A DNA stretch of 64,000 nt. Origin: Streptomyces peucetius. GTDB lineage: Bacteria; Actinomycetota; Actinomycetes; Streptomycetales; Streptomycetaceae. Made by a program: the position numbers and the translations under genes. The notes under the pieces were generated by a model. The model saw only the letters and a program-made list of their open reading frames with translations, was not told the DNA's origin and made no database searches. The stretch is from NCBI RefSeq assembly GCF_025854275.1, contig NZ_CP107567.1, positions 6,634,001 to 6,698,000 of the forward strand, in the 5' to 3' direction. This document shows, piece by piece, positions 1 to 7,839 of the stretch; position 1 is the stretch's first letter, and each line of letters starts with the position of its first letter.

Positions 1-1221
1 CCAGCCATGGACGGCCAGCGGGGCGGACAGCGCCGCGTCCGTCTGGGCCGGCCCCGCGTAGGAGTTGGGCTCGTAGTTCTTGTCGTGGCGTGAGCCGTAG
101 CGGGTGGCCATCAGGCCGTCACGGCCGTAGTTGTCAGCGGACGTCGCCTTGGGCGCGTTCACCGGCAGCTGGGTGTGGTTCACGCCCAGGCGGTAGCGGT
201 GGGCGTCGGCGTACGCGAACAGCCGGCCCTGGAGCATCTTGTCCGGCGAAGGGCCGATGCCGGGGACGAAGTTGTTCGGCGAGAACGCGGCCTGCTCGAC
301 CTCGGCGAAGACGTTGTCCGGGTTGCGGTCGAGGACCAGGCGGCCCACCCGCTGCAGCGGGTAGTCGGCGTGCGGCCACACCTTGGTCAGGTCGAACGGG
401 TTGAAGCGGTAGTCGGCCGCCTCCGCCGCCGGCATGACCTGCACGTACAGGGTCCAGGACGGGTTCACGCCGCGCTCGATGGCCTGGAGCAGGTCCGTCT
501 GGTGGGAGTTGGCGTCCTGGCCGACGAGCTCCGCGGCCTGCTCGGAGGAGAGCGAGCGCACGCCCTGGTTGGTCTTGAAGTGGTACTTCACGAAGAAGGC
601 CTCGCCCGCTTCGTTGGTCCACTGGTAGGTGTGGGAGCCGTAGCCGTTCATGTGGCGGTACGAGGCGGGGATGCCGCGGTCGCCCATCAGCCAGGTGATC
701 TGGTGTGTCGCCTCGGGGGCGTGCGCCCAGAAGTCCCACACGTTGTCCGGCTCCTGACGGCCCGTGAACGGGTCGCGCTTCTGGGAGTGGATGAAGTCGG
801 GGAACTTGATCGGGTCCTTGATGAAGAACACCGGGGTGTTGTTGCCGACGAGGTCGTAGTTGCCCTCTTCGGTGTAGAACTTCAGCGCGAAGCCGCGCGG
901 GTCGCGCACCGCGTCCGCACCGCCGAGCGAGTCGGCGACGGTGGAGAAGCGGATGAACGTCTCGGTGCGCTTGCCGACCTCGGAGAGGAAGGCGGCCTTC
1001 GTGAAGCCGGTGACGTCGTCGGTCACCTCGAAGTACCCGTACGCGCCGGAGCCGCGGGCGTGCACCACGCGCTCCGGGATGCGCTCACGGTTGAAGCGCG
1101 CGAGCTTCTCCAGCAGGTGCTGGTCCTGCAGGAGGATGGGGCCACCGACGCCGGCGGTGGCGGAGTTCTGGTTGTCGGCGACGGGGGCGCCGGACTCGGT
1201 CGTAAGCACGCGCTTCGACAT
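1..1221 (-). CDS. Heme catalase (monofunctional, small subunit), partial: C-terminus lies outside the window
   Basis: Breaks hydrogen peroxide down to water and oxygen in the cytosol. The 407 residues present carry the family hallmarks: distal catalytic His54 in VVHARG, Asn127 in GNNTP, and the heme-ligand tyrosine region [14 protein letters not shown]. About 80 C-terminal residues of a usual 480-490 residue enzyme are cut off by the window edge. Start is ATG at 1221, giving MSKRVLTTE. It lies downstream of glxR in the same direction but 379 bases away and has its own promoter region with a TCAACA-N3-TGTTGA palindrome (1290-1304), also found before the uricase operon, whose product makes peroxide. 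Function certain; the link to uricase is inferred. Confidence 0.95.
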   Translation of the reverse strand, partial: MSKRVLTTESGAPVADNQNSATAGVGGPILLQDQHLLEKLARFNRERIPERVVHARGSGAYGYFEVTDDVTGFTKAAFLSEVGKRTETFIRFSTVADSLGGADAVRDPRGFALKFYTEEGNYDLVGNNTPVFFIKDPIKFPDFIHSQKRDPFTGRQEPDNVWDFWAHAPEATHQITWLMGDRGIPASYRHMNGYGSHTYQWTNEAGEAFFVKYHFKTNQGVRSLSSEQAAELVGQDANSHQTDLLQAIERGVNPSWTLYVQVMPAAEAADYRFNPFDLTKVWPHADYPLQRVGRLVLDRNPDNVFAEVEQAAFSPNNFVPGIGPSPDKMLQGRLFAYADAHRYRLGVNHTQLPVNAPKATSADNYGRDGLMATRYGSRHDKNYEPNSYAGPAQTDAALSAPLAVHGW

Positions 1222-1289
1222 CGTGACCTTCCGTACGGGAGCTGCACTGGGGACGGTTCGAGGAGCGTAAATACGAGCCGAACGAAACG

Positions 1290-1304
1290 TCAACAGTTTG
1301 TTGA
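1290..1304 (-). promoter_or_regulatory. Palindromic operator TCAACA-N3-TGTTGA over the catalase -35 box
   Basis: On the minus strand the sequence reads TTTCAACAAACTGTTGACG; the right half of the palindrome runs into a TTGACG -35 box, followed by TCGTATTTACG as possible -10. It sits 69-83 bases before the catalase ATG. The same 15-bp palindrome, again fused to TTGACG and at nearly the same distance (76-90 bases), precedes uraD at 19410. This points to one repressor controlling both; which protein binds is not known. Confidence 0.65.
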
Positions 1305-1393
1305 AAGTGAGGTGTGGTGTTCCGGCCGACGCCGGCGCCTGGGCGCGACAGGACAGGTGTCAGCGCCGACGCCGGCCGGAAGCCTGCGGGTCA

Positions 1394-1447
1394 GTGATCA
1401 GCCCGGGCAGGGCCCTGGACGATTGCCGTCCGGTGCGGGCTGATCAC
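1394..1447 (-). terminator. Long hairpin downstream of glxR
   Basis: Perfect 12-bp inverted arms (GTGATCAGCCCG at 1394-1405 and its complement at 1436-1447) enclose 30 bases that themselves hold a GGACG/CGTCC hairpin. No T tract follows. Position after the glxR stop suggests termination or mRNA protection. Confidence 0.45.
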
Positions 1448-1600
1448 GGGGTGGGCGGCCTTGCGGGGCCGTGGTGAGACCCGGGCAGGGGCTTCGGGGC
1501 CGCTGCCCGGTGGGTGGCTGATGCACGGGGCGGGCCGTCACCCGGGGGCGGTCACCACGACGGGGCCGCCACCGGGTGCCGGCCGGTCGGGGCGGAGGCG

Positions 1601-2488
1601 TCAGGCCTGCGAGCCCGAGAGGCGCTCGACGGAGCGCAGCAGGGCGGAGTGGTCCAGTCCGCCGTCGCCCTGGGCGCGCAGGGAGGCGACCAGCTGGGCG
1701 ACGACCGTGCCCACGGGCAGCGCCGCACCGACGTTGCGGGCGGCGTCCGTGACGATGCCCATGTCCTTGTGGTGCAGGTCGATGCGGAAGCCGGGCTTGA
1801 AGTCCCGGTTCAGGAAGTTGTCCTTCTTGCGGGTCAGCACGGTCGAGCCGGCCAGACCGCCGCCCAGGACGTCCAGCGCGGCCTGCAGGTTCACCCCGGA
1901 CTTCTCCAGGAAGACCACGGCCTCGGCGCACGCCTGGATGTTCACGGCGACGATCAGCTGGTTGGCGGCCTTCACCGTCTGGCCGGAGCCGTGCGGGCCG
2001 CAGAGCACGATGGTCTTGCCGAGGGCCTCGAGGATGGGCTTGGCGGTGTCGAAGTCGGCCTGCTCCCCGCCGACCATGATGGACAGCACGGCCTCGATCG
2101 CGCCCGCCTCACCGCCGGAGACCGGGGCGTCGAGGACGCGGATGCCCTTGTCGGCGGCGGCCTTCGCCAGGTCGACGGAGGTCTGCGGGGTGATCGAGGA
2201 CATGTCGATCAGCAGCGCGCCGCGCTTCGCGTTCTCGAGGATGCCGTCGGGGCCGTAGGCGATGGCCTCGACCTGCGGGGAGGCGGGGACCATGGTGATG
2301 ACCACGTCGGCGTCCCTGACGGCCTCGGCGATGGAGCCGGCCGCGGTGCCGCCGGCCGCGGCGAGGCGGTCCAGCTTGTCCTGCTCGAGGGTGTAGCCGG
2401 TGACGGAGTAGCCGGCCCTCACCAGGTTCTCGGACATGGGGGAGCCCATGATGCCGAGGCCGATCCATGCGATCTTGGGGGTGCTCAT
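1601..2488 (-). CDS. glxR: 2-hydroxy-3-oxopropionate (tartronate semialdehyde) reductase
   Basis: Reduces tartronate semialdehyde to glycerate with NAD(P)H, the last step in recovering carbon from glyoxylate. The 295 residues show the beta-hydroxyacid dehydrogenase plan: N-terminal Rossmann motif GLGIMG (10-15), substrate loop DAPVSGGEAGA (120-130) and catalytic Lys173 in GSGQTVKAANQ, then an all-helical C-terminal domain. Start ATG at 2488 follows an AGAGG ribosome site. It lies 90 bases downstream of hydroxypyruvate isomerase and is probably co-transcribed with it; the product of the isomerase is its substrate. Confidence 0.93.
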   Translation of the reverse strand: MSTPKIAWIGLGIMGSPMSENLVRAGYSVTGYTLEQDKLDRLAAAGGTAAGSIAEAVRDADVVITMVPASPQVEAIAYGPDGILENAKRGALLIDMSSITPQTSVDLAKAAADKGIRVLDAPVSGGEAGAIEAVLSIMVGGEQADFDTAKPILEALGKTIVLCGPHGSGQTVKAANQLIVAVNIQACAEAVVFLEKSGVNLQAALDVLGGGLAGSTVLTRKKDNFLNRDFKPGFRIDLHHKDMGIVTDAARNVGAALPVGTVVAQLVASLRAQGDGGLDHSALLRSVERLSGSQA

Positions 2489-2578
2489 CGGGGGTACCTC
2501 TCTGCGGGGTGTACGTGGTGGGGCCGGCGCCGCGCCGGGCGGCCGGTGCGCCCGGGGGTGGGCGCCGCGCCGGGCGGG

Positions 2579-3418
2579 TCAGCGGGCCGCGCGGGCCTCG
2601 GCGGGCAGCCAGTCGAAGGTCTCGGCGCTCGGGCGGTCGCCGGCCTTGTACTCCAGGCCGACCCAGCCGTCGTAACCCGTCTTCTTCAGCTCGTCGAGGA
2701 GCTGCTCCAGCGGGAGGGAGCCGGTGCCCGGCGCGCCACGGCCCGGGTTGTCGGCGATCTGGACGTGGCCCGTCCGGTCCGCGTAGGACGCGATGACCTG
2801 GCCGACGTCCTCGCCGTTCATGGACAGGTGGTAGATGTCCAGCAGGAACTTGGCGTTGCCGAGGCCGGTCGCGGCGTTGACCTTGTCGACGACCTCGATC
2901 GCGGCCGGGGCGCTGACCAGCGGGTACAGCGGCGACTCCGGCTTGTTGAGGGTCTCGACCAGCAGGATCGCACCGACGCGGTCGGCGGCGCGGGCCGCGA
3001 GGACCAGGTTCTCCAGGGCGAGGGTGTCCTGGACCTGCGGGTCGGCGCCCTCGACGCGGTTGCCGTACAGGGCGTTGAGCGCCTTGCAGCCCACCGAGGC
3101 GGCGAAGTCGGCCGCGACCTCGATGTTGGCGCGGAAGCGGTCGGACTCGTCACCCGGCACGGAGAGCGCGCCGCGGTCGGGGCCGGGCAGCTGCCCGGCG
3201 TAGAAGTTGAGGCCCACCAGCCGGGTGCCGGCGTCGTCGAGCGCCTTCTTCAGCGCGTCGAGTTCCGCCTGCGGCGGGGTGGGGGTCTCGATCCACGGCC
3301 ACCACAGCTCGACCGCGGTGAAGCCGGCCGCGGCGGCGGCCGCGGGGCGCTCCAGCAGCGGGAGTTCCGCGAAGAGGATCGAGAGGTTCACGTTGTAGCG
3401 GTGGTCGCTGTATCCCAT
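2579..3418 (-). CDS. hyi: Hydroxypyruvate isomerase
   Basis: Interconverts hydroxypyruvate and tartronate semialdehyde. The 279-residue product is a xylose-isomerase-like TIM barrel with the metal-site segments VELWWPW, LVETLNKPE, LLDIYHLSMNGED and WVGLEYK expected of the Hyi family. The ATG at 3418 (MGYSDHRYNVN) matches the family N-terminus; upstream in-frame codons give unrelated sequence. It is the first gene of a hyi-glxR operon, and two palindromic operators at 3434-3469 cover the region just before the start, so transcription is likely repressor-controlled. Confidence 0.9.
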   Translation of the reverse strand: MGYSDHRYNVNLSILFAELPLLERPAAAAAAGFTAVELWWPWIETPTPPQAELDALKKALDDAGTRLVGLNFYAGQLPGPDRGALSVPGDESDRFRANIEVAADFAASVGCKALNALYGNRVEGADPQVQDTLALENLVLAARAADRVGAILLVETLNKPESPLYPLVSAPAAIEVVDKVNAATGLGNAKFLLDIYHLSMNGEDVGQVIASYADRTGHVQIADNPGRGAPGTGSLPLEQLLDELKKTGYDGWVGLEYKAGDRPSAETFDWLPAEARAAR

Positions 3419-3433
3419 GGGGTTTGGCGCCCC

Positions 3434-3469
3434 TTCCGTATTGCGGAAGTCTCTTTCTGTGTGACGGAA
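3434..3469 (-). promoter_or_regulatory. Two tandem TTCCG-N5-CGGAA operators, 21 bp apart, before hyi
   Basis: TTCCGTATTGCGGAA (3434-3448) is a perfect TTCCG-N5-CGGAA palindrome; TTCTGTGTGACGGAA (3455-3469) is a copy with one mismatch. Start-to-start spacing is 21 bp, two helical turns, so two dimers would sit on the same DNA face. IclR-family repressors such as AllR control glyoxylate/allantoin genes in streptomycetes; assigning this site to such a protein is inference. Confidence 0.6.
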
Positions 3470-3514
3470 TAATCTCCGGGCGGGGTGACGGCTGTCAAGA
3501 GCGCCCACGAAAAA

Positions 3515-3578
3515 GCGCCTCCCGAGCGGGACGTCGGAAGGCGGGTCAGGCCTTCTTCCGTCCCGGCTCGGGAGGCGC
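3515..3578 (-). terminator. Rho-independent terminator of the mce operon
   Basis: Perfect 13-bp arms (GCGCCTCCCGAGC at 3515-3527, complement at 3566-3578) with further pairing inside (GGGACG/CGTCCC and GGAAGGC/GCCTTC). Read on the minus strand the stem is followed at once by TTTTTCG, a classical terminator right behind the last gene of the operon. Confidence 0.8.
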
Positions 3579-3619
3579 GTGCGGAGGTCCGGGGGCGTTC
3601 CTCCGCGTCAGGGGAGCCC

Positions 3620-4393
3620 TCAGAGGGCGTCGACGGCACTCACCTTCCAGCCGTCCGGCGTACGGGTCATCGTCATCCGGACCCGGTTCAGGTCGACCCG
3701 TGAGCCGGTGACCTGCGTACTGGTGGTGACCTGGTTGACGAACAGCAGCACCACGGCACGGTCCGGCGACACGGACACCACCGAGGTCGCGGGCTCACCG
3801 CCGCCGGGCGGGCTCACCACGCTCGCCTTGACGACGCCGTGGTACTTCTTCGCCGTCGGCGCGACCACCTTCTCCGTGGTCCGGCCGTACTCCTCCTCGA
3901 AGGATCCGGTCAGGTGCCCACGCGCCGCGGCGAAGTCTTCGTCCAGCCGGCGGTAGTCGTACGACAGCACCACCGGCGCCGCCTTCCGCGCCGCCGCCGA
4001 CGCCTGCGCGCGTGCCGAGTCGGTACGGCGTCCCTCGGCGTACTCCCAGGCCAGGACCGCCGTGGCGGCCAGGCCCAGCACCAGGAGCACGGCGAGCAGC
4101 GCGCACAGCCGCCCCCGCCGCCTCTCCCTGCGCGCCGAGGAGGCCGCCGCGGCAGCTGTGGCCTCCTCGGCCGCCACGACCGGACCGACATGCTGGTTCT
4201 CGTCCCTGCGGGCCTGCGACGCGTCGTCAGGTGCCTCCACGCGCTCGGGTACGGGCGCGGGGCGCGGCGCGTCGAGTACGGCCGTGCCGGGCCGGACCCG
4301 CTCCGACCGCTTGGCCGCCGCGCGTGCGGCAGCCGTCATCGAACGGCTGCCGGGGGAGGTGGAGCCACTGCCCCGGGTGGTCGCCTTCGCCAC
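3620..4393 (-). CDS. Mce-associated membrane protein (second, operon-terminal)
   Basis: A 257-residue protein of the kind that ends actinobacterial mce operons. A charged, Ala/Pro-rich cytoplasmic N-terminus is followed by a basic stretch (RRERRRGR), one membrane helix (LCALLAVLLVLGLAATAVLAW) and an outer domain resembling SnoaL/NTF2-like Mas proteins (FAAARGHLTGSFEEEY, ending in DGWKVSAVDAL). The GTG at 4393 was chosen because a strong GAGGAG site lies 7 bases before it; a start at 4465 would overlap the previous gene. Probably stabilises the Mce complex; exact role unproven. Confidence 0.85.
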   Translation of the reverse strand: MAKATTRGSGSTSPGSRSMTAAARAAAKRSERVRPGTAVLDAPRPAPVPERVEAPDDASQARRDENQHVGPVVAAEEATAAAAASSARRERRRGRLCALLAVLLVLGLAATAVLAWEYAEGRRTDSARAQASAAARKAAPVVLSYDYRRLDEDFAAARGHLTGSFEEEYGRTTEKVVAPTAKKYHGVVKASVVSPPGGGEPATSVVSVSPDRAVVLLFVNQVTTSTQVTGSRVDLNRVRMTMTRTPDGWKVSAVDAL

Positions 4394-4445
4394 GGTCTTG
4401 CTCCTCACTGCTTTCTGGTACGGGTGTGCTCGGGACGCCGCCGGG

Positions 4446-5273
4446 TCAGCCGACGAACTCGACATTCGACGTCAGCCAGCGGCCCCGCTCGAGCACCAGG
4501 TCCAGCTGGAGCCGGTAGGTGCGGGCCTGCCCCTCGGGCGCGGCGGTGTTGGTCACCTTGCTGTCGGCGACGACCAGGACCCGCGCGGAGCGCTCGTCGG
4601 ACCTGGCGATGCCCGCCTCGAGCACCTGTCCCTCGGAGACGGACTTGTTCGCGGCGACGAGCTTGGTCAACTCCTCGGTCTGGGCGGAGAACTGCTCCTT
4701 GAACTCGCCGGTCGCTCCCTTGAGCACGTTCTTGCTGTCCCGGTCGTAGTGCCGGTAGTCGAGCGAGGTGAAGTTCAGCGCCGACTGGCGGGCGGCGGCC
4801 AGGATGTCCTGGTGCCGCTCGGCCTCCGCGCGCTGCTCGTACACCTCGACGCACAGCCAGCCGCTGAGCGCCGTGACCGCGACGGTCGCCACGGCGAGCG
4901 CGGCCGGCAGTGCCCTGCCGCGCCGCGCGGCCGCGGCCGTCCTGCCGCCGATCCGCCGCAGCGCCGCCAGGGCCCCGGGCCGCCGCGTCGCCCCTTCGGG
5001 GGCGTCGTCGTCGGACGCGGTGCCCTCAGGCGCGCTGTCGTCCCGTGCCGTCTCCTCGGGCGCAGCGCCGTCCGGTGCGCCGTCGTCGCGTGCCGCGTCC
5101 ACGGGCGTGGTGTCCCCCGCGGCCGTGCCCCTGAGGACACTCTCCTCGGGCGCGCCCTCCCGCGCGCTGCCCTCGTCGGGGCTGCGCCCCGAACCCCGCG
5201 GCTCAAACGCCGGCGAGGCTGGATGTGCGCCGTCCTCGCGTGCCGTGTCCTCGCGTGCGCTGTCCGCGCTCAT
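4446..5273 (-). CDS. Mce-associated membrane protein (first), carrying an in-frame intergenic-type repeat
   Basis: 275 residues. The first ~130 are a disordered stretch of Asp/Glu/Ala/Pro repeats, then comes one membrane helix (ALAVATVAVTALSGWLCVEVY) and an outer domain of the Mas type ending in GRWLTSNVEFVG. Start ATG at 5273 overlaps the mceF stop as ATGA. Odd: near its N-terminus, 5178-5222 encodes ASPAFEPRGSGRSPDE, which is a translated copy of a repeat usually found between Streptomyces genes (complement of GCTCAAACGCCGGCGAGGCT). The insert keeps frame and sits in disordered sequence. Role in the Mce transporter is inferred from position. Confidence 0.85.
   Translation of the reverse strand: MSADSAREDTAREDGAHPASPAFEPRGSGRSPDEGSAREGAPEESVLRGTAAGDTTPVDAARDDGAPDGAAPEETARDDSAPEGTASDDDAPEGATRRPGALAALRRIGGRTAAAARRGRALPAALAVATVAVTALSGWLCVEVYEQRAEAERHQDILAAARQSALNFTSLDYRHYDRDSKNVLKGATGEFKEQFSAQTEELTKLVAANKSVSEGQVLEAGIARSDERSARVLVVADSKVTNTAAPEGQARTYRLQLDLVLERGRWLTSNVEFVG
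5178..5222. repeat. Streptomyces intergenic-type repeat lying inside a coding region
   Basis: GGGGCTGCGCCCCGAACCCC, followed by CGCGGCTCAAACGCCGG and CGAGGCT, matches a short repeat common between streptomycete genes (recalled pattern, not searched). Here it is in frame within the Mce-associated gene. A related GTTTGAGGCGCG tail occurs in the repeats at 15371-15515. Confidence 0.6.
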
Positions 5274-6541
5274 GCCATCGGTCCCACGAGCAGCCATTGC
5301 CACGAGTCCTTTCCGAACGTGCTCTGTTCGCCGCCCGTCGAGCCGATCTCGACGAGCGTGCCGCCCGGCCCGGCGAAGATGCCGGTCTCCGGGTCGTACG
5401 GGGTGACGTGCGCCGCCTGGCGCGCGCCGCCGGACCCCGAGGGGCCCGGCGCGTTCTGGGCGCCGCGGACCGAGGTTTCGCTGCCCCGCGGCTCGGTGCA
5501 GCGCGCGCCGGTGTTCGCCGGCCGGTCCGAGGTGTCCGCCGGGTCGCGCCGCTGGGTCCCGTAGCCCTGGCGGCACGGCGGCGGGTCGTCGGCGTTCACG
5601 ACCATGCCGAAGTGGGTGGTGCCGTCGCCCGGGATCACGGTGTAGCTGCCGGCGACGATCACCGGGAACGTCACCAGCGCCTGTTCCACCCCGGGGAGCC
5701 GGGCCACCGTCACCTGCCCGCCGCTGATCAGGTTGGCCAGCAGCACCGGCAGGTGCTTCTCGTTCGCCTTCAGCAGCGAGTTCACCTCCTGCGCCGCCGG
5801 GGCGGTGTTGCCGACCAGCCGCCTCAGATCACCGTCGGACGCCTTCAACTCGGCGGTCAGCGCGGCCAGGTCGTCGGAGAACGACTTGATCGCCGAGCCC
5901 TTGTCGCTCTGGGTCTTCAGCACCGTGCGCGAGTCCTCGATCAGCGAGATCGTCTCCGGCAGGTCCCTGGAGGCGGACTCGATCAGCAGGTTTCCGGAGT
6001 CCACCAGTTTGCTCAGATGCGGCCCGGTGCCGGCGAAGGCCTTGCCGAGCTCGTCGACCGTGACCCGCAGATCGTCCTTCCCGACGGATTTCACCAGCCG
6101 GTCCAGGCTGAGGATGGGCGCCGTCGTGGGCAGCGGGACCCTGGTGTCGGCGCGGGCGATGGTGCTGCCCTCCTCCAGATACGGTCCGTCGGAGCGGCGC
6201 GGCTGCAGGTCGACGTACTGCTCGCCGACCGCCGAACGGTTCGCCACCACGGCCAGCGTGTCCGCGGGTATCTGCGTGTCGTCCTCGATGTCCAGCGCCA
6301 CCGAGACCCCGTCCGCGCCGGCGAGCCGCAGCTCGCCCACCCGGCCCACCGGCACTCCCCGGTAGGTGACCTCGGCGCCCTCGAAGATGCCGCCCGAGTC
6401 GGCGAAGTCGGCCCGCACCGTGTAGCCGCGGTCCAGCAGGGCGTCGACGAGGCCGGTGTAGCGGGCGCCGACGTAGGACACGCCGACCGCGGTGACGGCG
6501 GCGAAGGCGGCCAGCTGGACCCTGACCGTACGTGTGATCAC
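5270..6541 (-). CDS. mceF: MceF: mammalian-cell-entry family protein, last of six
   Basis: 423 residues: an N-terminal signal-anchor (VQLAAFAAVTAVGVSYVG), the MlaD/MCE beta domain (VRADFADSGGIFEGAEVTYRGVPVGRV through GEQYVDLQP), a long helical region thought to build the hydrophobic lipid channel, and a Gly/Pro-rich tail. The GTG at 6541 overlaps the mceE stop (GTGA), so it is preferred over upstream in-frame codons. Substrate binding for an ABC lipid importer at the outer face of the membrane, working with the YrbE permeases and the ATPase of the same operon. Confidence 0.92.
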   Translation of the reverse strand: MITRTVRVQLAAFAAVTAVGVSYVGARYTGLVDALLDRGYTVRADFADSGGIFEGAEVTYRGVPVGRVGELRLAGADGVSVALDIEDDTQIPADTLAVVANRSAVGEQYVDLQPRRSDGPYLEEGSTIARADTRVPLPTTAPILSLDRLVKSVGKDDLRVTVDELGKAFAGTGPHLSKLVDSGNLLIESASRDLPETISLIEDSRTVLKTQSDKGSAIKSFSDDLAALTAELKASDGDLRRLVGNTAPAAQEVNSLLKANEKHLPVLLANLISGGQVTVARLPGVEQALVTFPVIVAGSYTVIPGDGTTHFGMVVNADDPPPCRQGYGTQRRDPADTSDRPANTGARCTEPRGSETSVRGAQNAPGPSGSGGARQAAHVTPYDPETGIFAGPGGTLVEIGSTGGEQSTFGKDSWQWLLVGPMA

Positions 6542-7839
6542 GGCTGTATCCCCTTCAGCAGCAACTCGGCCAGTTCGAGGTCGATCCCGGCGGGCAGCCG
6601 GCGGCCGTCGCCGTAGGTGCCGCCGTAGGAGGCGTGACTGCTGGTGCACACCGGCGGGCACAGCGGCCCCCCGCCGCCGGACGGCGGCGACGTGCCCGGC
6701 GTCGGCGTGCCGGGGGTCCCGGGAAGGGCCGGGGGCGTGGGAACGCCCGGCAGGTCCGGTGCCTCCGGCAGACCGGGCACGTCCGGCACCTCCGGCAGTT
6801 CCGGCGCGTCGGGGGCGCCGGGCTTCTCCGGTTCCTCGGCGAGGTTGCCGTAGATGCTCGCGAGGTCCAGATCCGCGGTGATCTTGAGGTTGACGTAGTC
6901 GCCCTTGATGGCGTCGGTCACGTTCCGCGGGAACGGATAGGTCGTCAGGAGCTCCAGCGAGTTGGGGAGATCACTGCCGGCCTTGTTCAGCTGTTGCAGG
7001 ATCGGCCGCAGGCTCTTGAGATTGGCCACCGTGTCGGCGCGCGAGGCGTTGATCACCTTTGTGCCCGTCTTCCCCAGATCCGAGAGCGAGGTCAGCATCG
7101 CCGTCAGGTCGCGGCGCTGGTCGGCCAGCACCTTCAGCGCGCCGGGAATGGTGTCGACGGCCTGGGCGATCGTCTTCTTCTCCGCCGCGAGCCGCTTCGC
7201 CAGCCGGTCGATGCCCTTCAGCGCCCGCACGATCTCCTTGCGCTGCTTGTCGAGCCCGCCGATGAACGTGTCCAGTTCGCCGAGCAGCTCCTTCACCCGG
7301 TTCTCCCGGCCCTCCAGCGCCTTGTTCAACTCCACGGTGATCGTCTTGAGCTGTGCCACGCCGCCGCCGTTCAACAGCGCGGACAGGGCGGAGAGCACCT
7401 CCTCGATCTCCGGGTTGCGTCCGGTGCGCGAGAGCGGGATGCGGTCGCCGTCGGTGAGCCGCCCGCTGGGCTCGATGCCCGCCGGCGGCGACAGGGAGAC
7501 GTACTTCTCGCCGAGCATGCTGGTCTGCCGCAGATCGGCGACCGCGTTGGCGGGCAGCTTCACATCGTCCGCGATGCGCAGCCGCACCCGCGCGTGCCAG
7601 CCCACCAGCTCCACCTTCTCCACGGCGCCCACGGTGACGTTGTTGACCTTCACCGCGGACTGCGGGACCAGGTCGAGGACGTCCCTGAACTCGGCCGTCA
7701 CGTGGTACGCGTTGCCGTCGGCGGCCGCGCCGCCCGGCAGGTCCACGTCGTACAGGCCGTTGAAGTCGCAGCCGGTGAGCAGCACGGAACCCATGGCCGT
7801 CACCAGGGCCACGGCCCTGTGCCTCCGGGGTGCACTCAT
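6538..7839 (-). CDS. mceE: MceE: MCE-family lipoprotein
   Basis: 433 residues with a lipoprotein signal (ALVTAMGSVLLTGC, lipobox LTGC), as is usual for the fifth Mce protein. The MCE domain follows (VTAEFRDVLDLVPQSAVKVNNVTVGAVEKV to LGEKYVSLSPP), then long helices and a tail of repeated Pro-Xaa-Leu-Pro units (about residues 330-400). Start ATG overlaps the mceD stop. The lipid anchor fixes the complex to the outer leaflet. Confidence 0.93.
   Translation of the reverse strand: MSAPRRHRAVALVTAMGSVLLTGCDFNGLYDVDLPGGAAADGNAYHVTAEFRDVLDLVPQSAVKVNNVTVGAVEKVELVGWHARVRLRIADDVKLPANAVADLRQTSMLGEKYVSLSPPAGIEPSGRLTDGDRIPLSRTGRNPEIEEVLSALSALLNGGGVAQLKTITVELNKALEGRENRVKELLGELDTFIGGLDKQRKEIVRALKGIDRLAKRLAAEKKTIAQAVDTIPGALKVLADQRRDLTAMLTSLSDLGKTGTKVINASRADTVANLKSLRPILQQLNKAGSDLPNSLELLTTYPFPRNVTDAIKGDYVNLKITADLDLASIYGNLAEEPEKPGAPDAPELPEVPDVPGLPEAPDLPGVPTPPALPGTPGTPTPGTSPPSGGGGPLCPPVCTSSHASYGGTYGDGRRLPAGIDLELAELLLKGIQP

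Larger units (their letters stand above)
1222..1600. other. Intergenic region: catalase promoter and glxR terminator-like hairpin
   Basis: No coding gene is credible here. It holds the catalase promoter with its palindrome near 1290 and a long inverted repeat at 1394-1447 behind glxR. The remaining GC-rich sequence shows only weak hairpins. Confidence 0.7.

Noticed and set aside
1514..3472. 652-residue plus-strand frame over glxR and hyi
   Set aside because: Shadow of two well-identified minus-strand enzymes, with Val/Gly/Asp/Arg-rich composition.
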